Source: JACCTH01 sp050741915
GTDB lineage: Bacteria; Actinomycetota; Acidimicrobiia; Spongiisociales; ZC4RG35
DNA: 53,983 nucleotides
NCBI GenBank assembly: GCA_050741915.1
Contig: JBOGEX010000125.1
Span: forward strand, 1-53,983
Reading direction: 5' to 3'
The first letter of the stretch is position 1. Each line of letters starts with the position of its first letter. Below, piece by piece: positions 9,394 through 17,064 of this stretch. Below the pieces are notes generated by a model that was not told the DNA's origin, did not search any database, and saw only the letters and a program-made list of their open reading frames with translations. The position numbers and the translations under genes are program-made.

Positions 9394-9759
9394 TCAGTTA
9401 TCGGATGCTGAGTTCGACTTGGCGAGGTCGACCAGCGCCGCGAAGGACTTGGGATCGTTCACGGCGATCTCGGCGAGCATCTTGCGATCCAATTCCACTT
9501 CTTGAGCCTTGAGCCCGGCCATGAAGGTCGAATAGCTCATTCCATGCTCGCGGGCAGCAGCGTTGATGCGGGTGATCCAAAGGCGGCGGAACTGACCCTT
9601 GCGGTCGCGCCGATCCTTGTAGGCATCGGCCATCGCATGCATGACTTGCTCGTTGGCAGTGCGGAACCGGCGGCTGCGAGAGCCCTTGTACCCCTTGGCC
9701 CGGTCGAGGACCTTCTTGTGAGACTTCTTGGCCCCGACTGCCCTTTTGACGCGTGCCAT
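9394..9759 (-). CDS. rplT: 50S ribosomal protein L20
   Basis: This 121-residue basic protein matches L20 along its whole length: MARVKRAVGAKKSHKKVL, GYKGSRSRRFRTANEQVMHA, RRLWITRINAAAREHGMSY and KMLAEIAVNDPKSFAALV. L20 is an early 23S rRNA-binding assembly protein and in several bacteria represses its own operon. The ATG at 9759 is one base after the rpmI stop; reading further upstream would overlap rpmI. Third gene of infC-rpmI-rplT. Confidence 0.98.
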   Translation of the reverse strand: MARVKRAVGAKKSHKKVLDRAKGYKGSRSRRFRTANEQVMHAMADAYKDRRDRKGQFRRLWITRINAAAREHGMSYSTFMAGLKAQEVELDRKMLAEIAVNDPKSFAALVDLAKSNSASDN

Positions 9760-9760
9760 C

Positions 9761-9955
9761 TCACATCCCCAAAAGCTTCTTGGCGTTCTTGGCATCGCCA
9801 GGAGCGAGTTCCACCTCGCCGGAACGACGCCGAAAGACGTTCTTTCCTTTGGCGAGCTTGTAGTGGTTCTTTCCGGATTGACGACGCAGAAGCCGACCGG
9901 TTCCGGTCACTTTGATGCGCTTCTTGGCGCCGCTGTGGGTCTTCATCTTGGGCAC
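9761..9955 (-). CDS. rpmI: 50S ribosomal protein L35
   Basis: A complete 64-residue L35, beginning MPKMKTHSGAKKRIKVTGTG and ending with KNAKKLLGM. It is small, very basic and binds 23S rRNA in the large subunit. It starts five bases after infC and ends one base before rplT, the standard arrangement for coupled expression. Confidence 0.98.
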   Translation of the reverse strand: MPKMKTHSGAKKRIKVTGTGRLLRRQSGKNHYKLAKGKNVFRRRSGEVELAPGDAKNAKKLLGM

Positions 9956-9960
9956 GGTCT

Positions 9961-10557
9961 CTACTCCTCGGCAGCGGGGGCGGGCGCCTCCGTTTGGGCG
10001 GGTGCTGGAGTTTGAACATCGCCTTCCGAGTTGGCTTCCGGGCGGCGCTGGCGGCGGGAGGGAGCAAGCACCATCGTCATCAGGCGACCCTCCTGGGCCG
10101 GAGCCTGCTCGACTGTGGCCTGGTCGCCGACCTCGGCCACCAGGCGGTCGAGGAGACGCCGTCCAAATTCAGGTCGCTCTTGCTCGCGACCCCGAAACCG
10201 AACGGTGACCTTGACCTTGTCACCTTCTCCCAAGAACTCGAGGGCCCGACGGCGGGTGATCTCGAAGTCATGATTCTCGATCCGGGGTGCCATCCGCAGT
10301 TCCTTGACCACGGTCCGCTTTTGGTTCTTGCGGGCTTCTCGCTCCCGAACCGACTGCTCGTACTTGTACTTTCCGTAGTCCATCAACCGGCACACTGGAG
10401 GCTTGGCTTCGGGCGCCACCTCCACCAGATCGAGCCCGAGCTGATCTGCCAGCCACAAGGCTTCGGAGAGCTTTTTCACTCCAATCTGGGAGCCGTCGGG
10501 GGCGACCAATCGCACCTCGGTGGCTCGTATGTAGCCATTCACTCGCAATTCGGCGAT
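9961..10557 (-). CDS. infC: translation initiation factor IF-3, probable AUC start
   Basis: IF-3 binds the 30S subunit, prevents premature joining of the 50S and checks the start codon-initiator tRNA pairing. The sequence has the N-domain (VRLVAPDGSQIGV), the linker with MDYGKYKYEQ and the C-domain (RMAPRIENHDFEITRRRAL and KVTVRFRGRE), plus an Ala/Pro/Glu-rich tail. The only well-placed Shine-Dalgarno (GGAGG, 10565-10569) lies seven bases before an ATC codon at 10555-10557 that is in frame (ATC GCC GAA TTG CGA). The TTG at 10548 and the GTG after it are 16 and 22 bases away, too far. infC genes are known for non-AUG starts (AUU in E. coli) that IF-3 itself discriminates against, which gives autoregulation. 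The start is therefore inferred; the product identity is certain. Confidence 0.93.
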   Translation of the reverse strand: MAELRVNGYIRATEVRLVAPDGSQIGVKKLSEALWLADQLGLDLVEVAPEAKPPVCRLMDYGKYKYEQSVREREARKNQKRTVVKELRMAPRIENHDFEITRRRALEFLGEGDKVKVTVRFRGREQERPEFGRRLLDRLVAEVGDQATVEQAPAQEGRLMTMVLAPSRRQRRPEANSEGDVQTPAPAQTEAPAPAAEE

Positions 10558-10593
10558 GTTCCAACCTCCATGTTTTGTTTCTCTTCTATCAAC

Positions 10594-10623
10594 AAAAAAG
10601 CAGCAGAACCAGCCTGCTGCTCC
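10594..10623 (-). terminator. intrinsic attenuator in the infC leader
   Basis: On the minus strand AGCAGCAG-GCTGGTT-CTGCTGCT is followed directly by a T run (TTTTTT), a textbook Rho-independent terminator. It ends about 25 bases before the infC Shine-Dalgarno and after about 150 bases of leader, so it can stop transcription before the operon. The infC-rpmI-rplT leader is attenuated in Bacillus through L20; whether L20 or something else controls this one is inference. Confidence 0.8.
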
Positions 10624-10763
10624 AAAAAATCTCTTCCTGGCGGCTCTACCGATGTGGCGAAACCGCTGGGATTGGGGGGCTTATTCCCCTCGACCTCGGT
10701 CGCACCCAAAGGTGGCCGGGTGGGAAGCAGGCTGCCTCCACTTGGCGTTTCGGTTGTGCCGCA

Positions 10764-10790
10764 ATGGTAGCCGACGCTGGGCGGCGTCAA
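10764..10790 (-). promoter_or_regulatory. candidate promoter of infC-rpmI-rplT
   Basis: The minus strand has TTGACG (10790-10785) and TACCAT (10769-10764), which fit the actinobacterial TTGAC/TAnnnT pattern, although the 15-base spacing is short. It lies at the 3' end of ribH. A start near 10757 would give a 5' leader of about 200 bases that contains the attenuator. Confidence 0.4.
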
Positions 10791-11245
10791 GAAATGCCCA
10801 TTTTGCAAACCAGGTCGACCAGAGCTGCGGCCGCTTCCGCCCCCTTGTTGGCAGGGCCCGCTTCCGAACGCGCCAGGGCCTGTTCGAGATCATGAGCGGC
10901 GAGTACCGCGTTGCCTATGGGACGACCTGCCTGGAGAGCGGCCCCGGTCAAACCGGAGGCCGATTCGCGGACGATGACGTCGTAGTGATCGGTCTCTCCT
11001 TTGATCACGGCTCCGAGCGCGATTACCCCGTGGCATCCCTCGTTGAACAACGTCGCGGCAGCGACTGCCAACTCCCAGGCGCCTGCCACCCGGAGAACGT
11101 CGACTTTCCCAACTCCGACGTGCTCGAGATAGGCGAGGGCGCCGTCGAGAAGACGTTTGGTGACGACGAGGTTGAAGTCTGAGACCGCTATGCCAACCCG
11201 GACCGACGAGGGGTCGATTCGCCGATCCCATTCCGTCACCTTCAC
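10787..11245 (-). CDS. ribH: 6,7-dimethyl-8-ribityllumazine synthase
   Basis: This enzyme condenses 5-amino-6-ribitylaminouracil with 3,4-dihydroxy-2-butanone 4-phosphate to give the lumazine precursor of riboflavin, usually as a pentamer or 60-mer shell. The 152 residues include IAVSDFN, VLRVAGAWELAVAA and GAVIKGETDHYDVIVRES with the active-site histidine. The GTG start at 11245 overlaps the ribBA stop by four bases. It is the last gene of the ribDE-BA-H run. Confidence 0.96.
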   Translation of the reverse strand: MKVTEWDRRIDPSSVRVGIAVSDFNLVVTKRLLDGALAYLEHVGVGKVDVLRVAGAWELAVAAATLFNEGCHGVIALGAVIKGETDHYDVIVRESASGLTGAALQAGRPIGNAVLAAHDLEQALARSEAGPANKGAEAAAALVDLVCKMGIS

Positions 11246-12480
11246 TCGTCGGTCTCGTCGGTTTCGTCTCCTTCGTCCAGCACATCCGACAAATGCCCGA
11301 GCTTGTCGAACTTGGTCCGCAGGTAACGCTCGTTCTCCGGATTGGGCGGGACTAGAAGCGGGATGCGTTCGATGATTGAGAGTCCATAGCCCTCGATTCC
11401 GGCCCGCTTGGTGGGGTTGTTGGTGAGGAGGCGCATCGACCGGACCCCAAGGTCGTAGAGAATTTGTGCCCCCTGGCCGTAATCGCGGGCGTCGACGGGA
11501 AGCCCCAGATCTTGATTCGCCTCGACCGTATCCCGCCCCAGGTCCTGAAGGTTGTAGGCCTCCAGCTTGTGAAGCAGACCGATCCCCCGGCCCTCATGCC
11601 CGCGAATGTACAGCAGGACGCCACGCCCCTCCTCGGCGATCCTGCTGAGGGCGAGGTCGCGCTGATCGCCACAGTCACAACGAAGACTGGAGAAGATGTC
11701 GCCCGTGAGGCACTCGGAGTGAACCCTGACCAGAACTTCTTCGCCGTCGCCGATCTCACCCATTACCAGGGCCAGGTGCTGGCGGTCATCGACCAGTGAG
11801 CGGTAGCCGACGGCCCGGAACACGCCCTGAGGTGTAGGCAACCGTGCCTCGACCACCCGGTCGACCAACTTCTCGTGCTGGCGGCGATAGGCGATTAGGT
11901 CGGCGATGGTGCCAAGAAGGAGTGAATGCTCCTTCGCAAAGCGCTCCAAGTCGGGAAGGCGGGCGACCGTTCCGTCGTCGTTCATCGCCTCGGCCAGGAT
12001 CCCGGCGGGGTAGAGACCGGCGAGCTTGGTGAGATCGATGGCGGCTTCAGTGTGTCCAGCCCGCTTGAGGACCCCGCCCTCGACATAGCGCAGTGGGTAG
12101 ACATGACCCGGCCGAGCCAGATCGAGGGGGGTCGACTCCGGGTCGAGCAAGACGGCGATGGTCCGGGCGCGGTCGGAGGCTGAGATCCCGGTAGTGGTGC
12201 CATGGCGAGCGTCGACCGAGATCGTGAACGCCGTGCGGCGGACGTCGGTTGAATCCCGCACCATCATTGGTAGCTCAAGCTCGTCCAGACGCTCCCCCAG
12301 CAGCGGCACCGTCAGGATCCCCGAAGAATGGCGGATCATGAATCCCACATGGGCCGAGGTCGCGGCCGAGGCGGCCAGCACCAGGTCGCCCTCGTTCTCC
12401 CGGTCGGCGTCGTCCACGACGATCACCATCTCCCCCCGGCCAATGGCGGCAACCAGGTCCTCGACCGCGGCGAAGGTCAC
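11242..12480 (-). CDS. ribBA: bifunctional DHBP synthase / GTP cyclohydrolase II
   Basis: The N-terminal half (about 1-200) is 3,4-dihydroxy-2-butanone-4-phosphate synthase, with DDADRENEGDLV, RHGTTTGISASDRA, LARPGHVYPLR and GHTEAAIDL. The C-terminal half (about 205-400) is GTP cyclohydrolase II, with the zinc cysteines in CLTGDIFSSLRCDCGDQ, YIRGHEGRGIGLL and TNNPTKRAGIEGYGL. The protein thus feeds both branches of riboflavin synthesis. It starts with GTG at 12480, overlapping the ribE stop, and its own stop overlaps ribH. A short acidic Asp/Glu/Thr tail (DEGDETDETDE) follows the catalytic part. Confidence 0.96.
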   Translation of the reverse strand: MTFAAVEDLVAAIGRGEMVIVVDDADRENEGDLVLAASAATSAHVGFMIRHSSGILTVPLLGERLDELELPMMVRDSTDVRRTAFTISVDARHGTTTGISASDRARTIAVLLDPESTPLDLARPGHVYPLRYVEGGVLKRAGHTEAAIDLTKLAGLYPAGILAEAMNDDGTVARLPDLERFAKEHSLLLGTIADLIAYRRQHEKLVDRVVEARLPTPQGVFRAVGYRSLVDDRQHLALVMGEIGDGEEVLVRVHSECLTGDIFSSLRCDCGDQRDLALSRIAEEGRGVLLYIRGHEGRGIGLLHKLEAYNLQDLGRDTVEANQDLGLPVDARDYGQGAQILYDLGVRSMRLLTNNPTKRAGIEGYGLSIIERIPLLVPPNPENERYLRTKFDKLGHLSDVLDEGDETDETDE

Positions 12481-13076
12481 GAGGTCTCCTCTCGAGCCAG
12501 CATCAGCCGTTCGAGGTATTTGGCCAGCACATCGAACTCAAGGTTGACCTGATGGCCGGCCTGTCGCAACCCGAGATTGGTCACCTGCAGGGTGAACGGG
12601 ATGAGGGCGGCTTCGAAACCGTGGTCAGTCACCGAGGCGATGGTAAGAGCGACCCCGTCGACCGCAATCGAGCCCTTCTCGGCCAAGTAGCGGCGATAAG
12701 GCGGGGAAACATCGATGGCGATCCTTTTTCCCACGCCTTCCGGAGTTACCGACGAAATCGCGCCAAAAGTATCGACGTGGCCCTGAACCACATGTCCGTC
12801 GAGGCGACCGTCAGCGCGCAGCGGCCGTTCCAGGTTCACTTGATCTCCAGCCAGGAGAGCCCCCAGATTGGTGCGACGAAGCGTTTCTGTGACAACATCG
12901 AGGGCGAATGACTTCTCCCCGTGTTCAGTCACGGTGAGGCAGACACCATTAACCGAGATCGAGTCACCCTCTTTGAGCCCGGCCGACAGGTCGGCCTCCA
13001 CCACCAGCCTGCGACCTTGGTCAATGCCTGTGATCGGTCCGACCGTCCCTAGGGATTCGATGATTCCGGTGAACAT
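12477..13076 (-). CDS. ribE: riboflavin synthase, alpha subunit
   Basis: This enzyme dismutates two molecules of 6,7-dimethyl-8-ribityllumazine into riboflavin and the pyrimidine precursor. The 199 residues form the expected two lumazine-binding barrels. The first begins MFTGIIESLGTV and includes GDSISVNGVCLTV and NLERPLRADGRLDGHVVQGH. The second has GSIAVDGVALTI and HQVNLEFDVLAKYLERL. The start overlaps the ribD stop by one base and the end overlaps ribBA by four. Confidence 0.96.
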   Translation of the reverse strand: MFTGIIESLGTVGPITGIDQGRRLVVEADLSAGLKEGDSISVNGVCLTVTEHGEKSFALDVVTETLRRTNLGALLAGDQVNLERPLRADGRLDGHVVQGHVDTFGAISSVTPEGVGKRIAIDVSPPYRRYLAEKGSIAVDGVALTIASVTDHGFEAALIPFTLQVTNLGLRQAGHQVNLEFDVLAKYLERLMLAREETS

Positions 13077-14071
13077 CAGGACGGAGTGAAATCGACTCTC
13101 AGGTCATCGCCGAGAAGATATACCGCCTCGACTGTCACCGACCGAGCGTCACGAAGAGTCGACCACACCCCTGCGAAGAGGGAGCGTCCGTGTCCACCAG
13201 CGACCATTCCCCCGAAGTAAAACACACCTCGGTCCACCAGATTTTCAGCCCAAAGCGACCGGGCCAGGCGGGGACCACCTTCTACCAACACGCCGAGCAG
13301 CCCTTCATCGGCCACAACTCGCAACGCTTCGGAGAGGTTGCCACTTTCCTTCTTGATGACAAGCGGATCCCGGGTCCAGATGCGAGCATCGGGGGGAAGC
13401 GGCCTCTCGCCAACAATTACAACGGGACGGGGCTGGAATCCGTCATGGTCGGGAAGGCGAACGTCGAGGAGCGGATCATCGGCGATCACGGTCCCGGCCC
13501 CGACCATCACCGCATCTGCCTGAGCCCGCAGCCGATGAGCGTCCGCTCTCGCCTCGGATCCCGTAATCCACTGCGAGGTCCCGTCGACGGCGGCCACCTG
13601 GCCGTCGAGGGTGGCCGCGAGCTTCAGAGTCACATGGGCGCGACCAGTTCGTCGGTGGTGAAAGTAAGCAGGGTCGACCTTCTCGCCCGGTTCGACGCCC
13701 GTGATCACCTCGACCCCGGCTTGGCGAAAGCGCTCGATGCTCTGGCCGTGCACCCGCGCATCCGGATCGACCGCTCCCACTATGACCCTTGCGATCCCCG
13801 CCGCCAGCAGGGCTTCGGTGCAAGGTGGGGTGCGGCCGTGATGGTTGCAGGGCTCGAGCGTGACCACCATGGTGCCGCCGCGGGCGCTCTCACCTGCCTC
13901 GGCGAGCGCTACGACTTCGGCGTGGGGAGAGCCGGGTCCGACGTGCCAGCCGCGGCCCATCAATGCACCGGCCGAGTCGAAGACCAGTGCCCCGACCTTT
14001 GGATTGGGATGGGGATGCGCCCCCCCAGCCAGTTCGCCGGCCTGAGTCATGGCTTCCTCCCATCGGTCCAT
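13076..14071 (-). CDS. ribD: riboflavin deaminase/reductase
   Basis: RibD carries out the second and third steps from GTP: deamination of the pyrimidine and reduction of the ribosyl side chain. The N-terminal deaminase (about 1-145) shows HPNPKVGALV, the zinc motif PHAEVVALAEAG and EPCNHHGRTPPC. The C-terminal reductase (about 148-331) has LKLAATLDGQVAA, SQWITGSEARADAHRLRA, ADAVMVGAGTVIADDPLL and VLVEGGPRLARSL. The upstream gap holds a palindromic repeat element. I looked for an FMN riboswitch there and found none of its conserved blocks. Confidence 0.96.
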   Translation of the reverse strand: MDRWEEAMTQAGELAGGAHPHPNPKVGALVFDSAGALMGRGWHVGPGSPHAEVVALAEAGESARGGTMVVTLEPCNHHGRTPPCTEALLAAGIARVIVGAVDPDARVHGQSIERFRQAGVEVITGVEPGEKVDPAYFHHRRTGRAHVTLKLAATLDGQVAAVDGTSQWITGSEARADAHRLRAQADAVMVGAGTVIADDPLLDVRLPDHDGFQPRPVVIVGERPLPPDARIWTRDPLVIKKESGNLSEALRVVADEGLLGVLVEGGPRLARSLWAENLVDRGVFYFGGMVAGGHGRSLFAGVWSTLRDARSVTVEAVYLLGDDLRVDFTPS

Positions 14072-14081
14072 GGCTCAACTC

Positions 14082-14190
14082 CAAATCTGGTGCAAGACGA
14101 CCATCCCTGAGCAAATCTGTTGCAGGGCGACCGACTGTTGGTCGAGGTGCAACAAATTTGTGCTCAAGTGGTCGTGGTGCACCGAATTAC
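14082..14190. repeat. four-unit palindromic intergenic element, copy 1
   Basis: Four related 21-bp units lie at 14082-14102 and 14112-14132 (forward) and 14140-14160 and 14170-14190 (inverted), with spacers of 9, 7 and 9 bp, 109 bp in all. Read in the same sense, the units begin CAAATCTGGTGCA, CAAATCTGTTGCA, CAAATTTGTTGCA and GTAATTCGGTGCA, and each ends in CGACC. In this copy the outer pair share GGTGCA and the inner pair share GTTGCA, so the whole could fold as a long interrupted hairpin. It fills most of the gap between the response regulator and ribD. I do not recognise a named family. Confidence 0.85.
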
Positions 14191-14205
14191 GTCCGAACGG
14201 GCACC

Positions 14206-15135
14206 TCAGCCGGTACGGCGATCGATCTCGAACGATGAACCGGTCCGCTTCTTGGCAAACTCTTTCATCTCGACTGCAACCGCAGATGCTTCCCATTGGG
14301 AAACGATCGGGCGCAAGACATTCGACGCCACACCCATCGAGATCGACACCATCGGGAAGGCGTAGCGCTCACCCCGGCGATCGATAACCTCGATATACCC
14401 CCGGAGGGCGTCGGCGGTGTCGTAGTTGTCGAGGATCCCGTCGTCGAAAGTCTCGATCACCCGCTTGCAATACTCTTCGGCTTTCTCGGCCGAGACCAGC
14501 GCTACGAAATCATCGCCGCCAATATGGCCGACGAAGGCGTCCGGTTCACCGATCGCCTCGGTGGCCTCGACCATGCAGCGGGCACAAAACCGAATCACCT
14601 CGTCGCCGCGCATGAAGCCGTAGTGGTCGTTGAACGCTTTGAAGTTGTCGAGGTCGCAATGGATGAGAGCGAAGCTTCCGCCCCCCTCGATCCTTTGCTC
14701 GATCTCGGCTCCGATGCGGAAGTTGCCGGGAAGGCCCGTAAGCGGGGAAAGGTCACGGGCGGCCTGGGTCCGCCGGAGAACGGCCTTGACTCGCGCCACC
14801 AGCTCGGAGATATCGAAGGGTTTGGTGATGTAGTCGTCGGCCCCGAGCTCAAGACCTTTGACCCGGTCCTCGGGTAAGCCGCGGGCCGTGAGAAGAATCA
14901 CCGACGTATTGCCGGTGGTGCCGTGTGAACGGATGCGGCGGAGGGCCGTCAGTCCGTCCATCCTCGGCATCATGATGTCGAGCAGGATCAACTCCGGCGC
15001 CTCGATCATCGCCTTGTCGACGGCTTCGCGACCGTCTTCGGCAGTGTCAACTTGATAACCCTCGAGTTCGAGGTTGATCTTCACGACGGAAAGGATGTCG
15101 GGATCGTCGTCGACGACGAGTATGCGTTCGCTCAT
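14206..15135 (-). CDS. response regulator with GGDEF-like output domain
   Basis: The N-terminal receiver domain (about 1-120) has the acidic pocket DDD, the phosphoacceptor Asp near 53 (LLDIMMPRMDG) and the conserved Lys near 105 (ITKPF). The C-terminal half (about 128-300) is a GGDEF-type fold with LTGLPGNFRIGAEI, HCDLDNFKAFND and the signature GHIGGDDFVAL (GGDDF at 206-210). The fourth position is Asp, not Glu, and there is no RxxD inhibitory site before it, so cyclic-di-GMP synthesis is doubtful. The gene overlaps rpe by four bases and interrupts the usual rpe-ribD neighbourhood. No histidine kinase lies next to it. Confidence 0.9.
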   Translation of the reverse strand: MSERILVVDDDPDILSVVKINLELEGYQVDTAEDGREAVDKAMIEAPELILLDIMMPRMDGLTALRRIRSHGTTGNTSVILLTARGLPEDRVKGLELGADDYITKPFDISELVARVKAVLRRTQAARDLSPLTGLPGNFRIGAEIEQRIEGGGSFALIHCDLDNFKAFNDHYGFMRGDEVIRFCARCMVEATEAIGEPDAFVGHIGGDDFVALVSAEKAEEYCKRVIETFDDGILDNYDTADALRGYIEVIDRRGERYAFPMVSISMGVASNVLRPIVSQWEASAVAVEMKEFAKKRTGSSFEIDRRTG

Positions 15136-15797
15136 TCCCTCGCCTCGAGTTTGGCTCTCAAACTTCTGATCGCGGCCGCCGGGTCGGGGTCGCCAAAGAC
15201 CGCGGTGCCGGCCACAAAGATGTTGGCGCCGGCATCTCGGGCAGAAGCAATCGTGTGAGCCGTGATGCCGCCATCTATTTCGATATCGGCCGAAAGCCCG
15301 TGGGACTCAATCCAATTCCGGGCATCCTCGACCTTTCGAAGCACTTCCGACAAGAACGATTGGCCACCGAAACCAGGATCTACCGACATGACCAGAACCA
15401 TCGTGGCCAACTCCAGGAAAGGGAGCACCGCCGCGATCGGGGTCGGCGGCGAAACTACGAGGCCGAACTCGAGACCCGCCTCTTTGGCCCTGGCGGCGGC
15501 TCGAGTCGGATCGGGAATAGCCTCGATATGCATCGTCACCAAGTCGGTGCCGGCCTTGGCCAGTTCGACCAGGTAGGCGTCAGGGTTGGTCGTCATCAAA
15601 TGGCAGTCGAATTTCATGGCGGTCTGTGGACGCAATGAAGCGATGACCGGAATTCCGAAGCTGAGATTGGGGACGAAGTGGCCATCCATGATGTCGAGGT
15701 GGAGCAGATCGGTTTCCTTCTCGACTTCTGCCACCTGTTCGCCGAGCCGGGAAAAATCGGCCGCCAGCAAGCTGGGGGCGATCCGATAGGTGGCCAT
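15132..15797 (-). CDS. rpe: ribulose-phosphate 3-epimerase
   Basis: This pentose-phosphate enzyme interconverts ribulose 5-phosphate and xylulose 5-phosphate. The 221-residue TIM barrel begins APSLLAADFSRLGEQV and has LHLDIMDGHFVPNLSFG, DCHLMTTNPDAYL, MSVDPGFGGQSF and EIDGGITAHTI, with the metal-binding His/Asp residues in place. The ATG at 15797 lies 10 bases after a possible -10 (TAGAAT). Its stop overlaps the response-regulator start (ATGA). Confidence 0.97.
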   Translation of the reverse strand: MATYRIAPSLLAADFSRLGEQVAEVEKETDLLHLDIMDGHFVPNLSFGIPVIASLRPQTAMKFDCHLMTTNPDAYLVELAKAGTDLVTMHIEAIPDPTRAAARAKEAGLEFGLVVSPPTPIAAVLPFLELATMVLVMSVDPGFGGQSFLSEVLRKVEDARNWIESHGLSADIEIDGGITAHTIASARDAGANIFVAGTAVFGDPDPAAAIRSLRAKLEARE

Positions 15798-15807
15798 TTA
15801 GACGCCG

Positions 15808-15813
15808 ATTCTA
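15808..15813 (-). promoter_or_regulatory. candidate -10 of a nearly leaderless rpe transcript
   Basis: TAGAAT on the minus strand is followed by CGGCGTCTAA and the rpe ATG, so the transcript would begin only a few bases before the start codon. No clear -35 is visible. The 55-bp gap between rsmB and rpe is one of the few places in this run where a new promoter could lie. Confidence 0.35.
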
Positions 15814-15852
15814 TCGGTCTAGTCATTCCCGCCTCGGACATGAGGCATGCCC

Positions 15853-17064
15853 TTAGCGATCGAATACCGCAACGAACATGCCATCCGTTCCAGTGAGGTG
15901 AGGAGCAAGGAGCCAACCTCCTCCCCATTCCCGACCGGGCAAGCCGCCCGGGGGTTTGGCGCCGAGATCGCGCACTTGGTCGACAGTTTCTTCCGGCGTT
16001 ACGGTGCAGACCGAGTACACCAGCCGGCCCCCATCGGCGACGAGCTCAAAGCCGGCCGCCAGCATCTGCCTTTGCAAAGTTGCCAGCCGCACGACTTCTG
16101 CCGGCGTAGCGCGATGGCGGAGTTCGGGTCGTCGGCGGAGAGTTCCCAGGCCGGAACAAGGGGCATCGATCAGCACCCGGTCGAATCGTCGGCCGCGAAG
16201 AGCTGGAGCTCGGCCATCCGCAATCATCCACTGGGCTTGTGGCACGCGCCTCGCAGCTCGCAAAGCCCGCCGTCGCTTTGGATCGGAAGCGACCACCATT
16301 CCGTCATGGCCGAGGCGATCGGCGATGTCCATAGTTTTCCCGCCAGGGGCCGCCGCCAGGTCGGCGACTCGCTGGCCTCTTTCGACTCCGAGTGCTGATA
16401 CCACCGCCACCGAAGACGGATCTGCCAGGGGATAGGCCCGAGCACCAGCGACCAGGCGGCCCTCCAATTCGTAAGCGCCCTCGATTCCTTCGAACGGCCG
16501 GGATCCCGGCGGCGGGCTCTGTCCGGGGCGAAGCCGGACCGCCACCGGAGCCGGCTGCAGCGAGGCTGTGGCGAAATCATCGACCTCTCGTTCTCCCCAG
16601 ACGTGGTCCAGCGACTCGATGAGCCAAGAAGGTAGACAAAGCCGCGAAGTGCGATCGGAGGGCGGAGGAATCTGGGAGATCTTCCGCATTACCGCATTGA
16701 CGAAACCAGCTGATCGTGGGTGAACGATCCGAATCGATTCTACAGCCGTGTCGACCGCTATCGGCTTCGGCGCCCGTCCGTACCAAATCTCGAAGGTGCC
16801 AACCCGAAGCTGGTCGAGCACGGCATCGTCGATCGCAGAGCGAGTCGATTTCTCATGGATCGCGGGGTCGAGCGAAGCCAGATGCCGGATCGTTCCGTAA
16901 ACGAGACCCTCGAGGGTCCGGGCGTCTTCGGATGACAGGTCTCGAGCCGCGGCCCGAACTGCCAAAGACGTCCAAGCCCCCTCCCGCATGACCTGACCGA
17001 CGACGGAAGCCGCTCCCAGTCGCGATGTGACTCCTTCCTTAATGGCTGGCCGCTCTTTGGTCAC
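15853..17064 (-). CDS. rsmB: 16S rRNA (cytosine-C5) methyltransferase
   Basis: RsmB methylates a cytosine (C967 in E. coli) of 16S rRNA. The N-terminal NusB-like helical domain (about 1-140) is followed by a Rossmann methyltransferase with LAAAPGGKT (SAM site), the DAPCSGLG motif and YSVCTVTPEE, whose cysteines are the usual release and catalytic pair. I use the GTG at 17064 (GTGA overlap with the fmt stop), giving 403 residues; an upstream in-frame ATG would overlap fmt further. It sits directly after fmt, as in many bacteria. Confidence 0.93.
   Translation of the reverse strand: MTKERPAIKEGVTSRLGAASVVGQVMREGAWTSLAVRAAARDLSSEDARTLEGLVYGTIRHLASLDPAIHEKSTRSAIDDAVLDQLRVGTFEIWYGRAPKPIAVDTAVESIRIVHPRSAGFVNAVMRKISQIPPPSDRTSRLCLPSWLIESLDHVWGEREVDDFATASLQPAPVAVRLRPGQSPPPGSRPFEGIEGAYELEGRLVAGARAYPLADPSSVAVVSALGVERGQRVADLAAAPGGKTMDIADRLGHDGMVVASDPKRRRALRAARRVPQAQWMIADGRAPALRGRRFDRVLIDAPCSGLGTLRRRPELRHRATPAEVVRLATLQRQMLAAGFELVADGGRLVYSVCTVTPEETVDQVRDLGAKPPGGLPGREWGGGWLLAPHLTGTDGMFVAVFDR

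Noticed and set aside
14082..14190. CRISPR array or integron attC site
   Set aside because: Units are inverted in pairs with only three short spacers, unlike a CRISPR; the GTTRRRY/RYYYAAC boxes of attC are not in the right order.
14072..14205. FMN riboswitch upstream of ribD
   Set aside because: None of the conserved RFN blocks could be found; the gap is taken up by the palindromic element.
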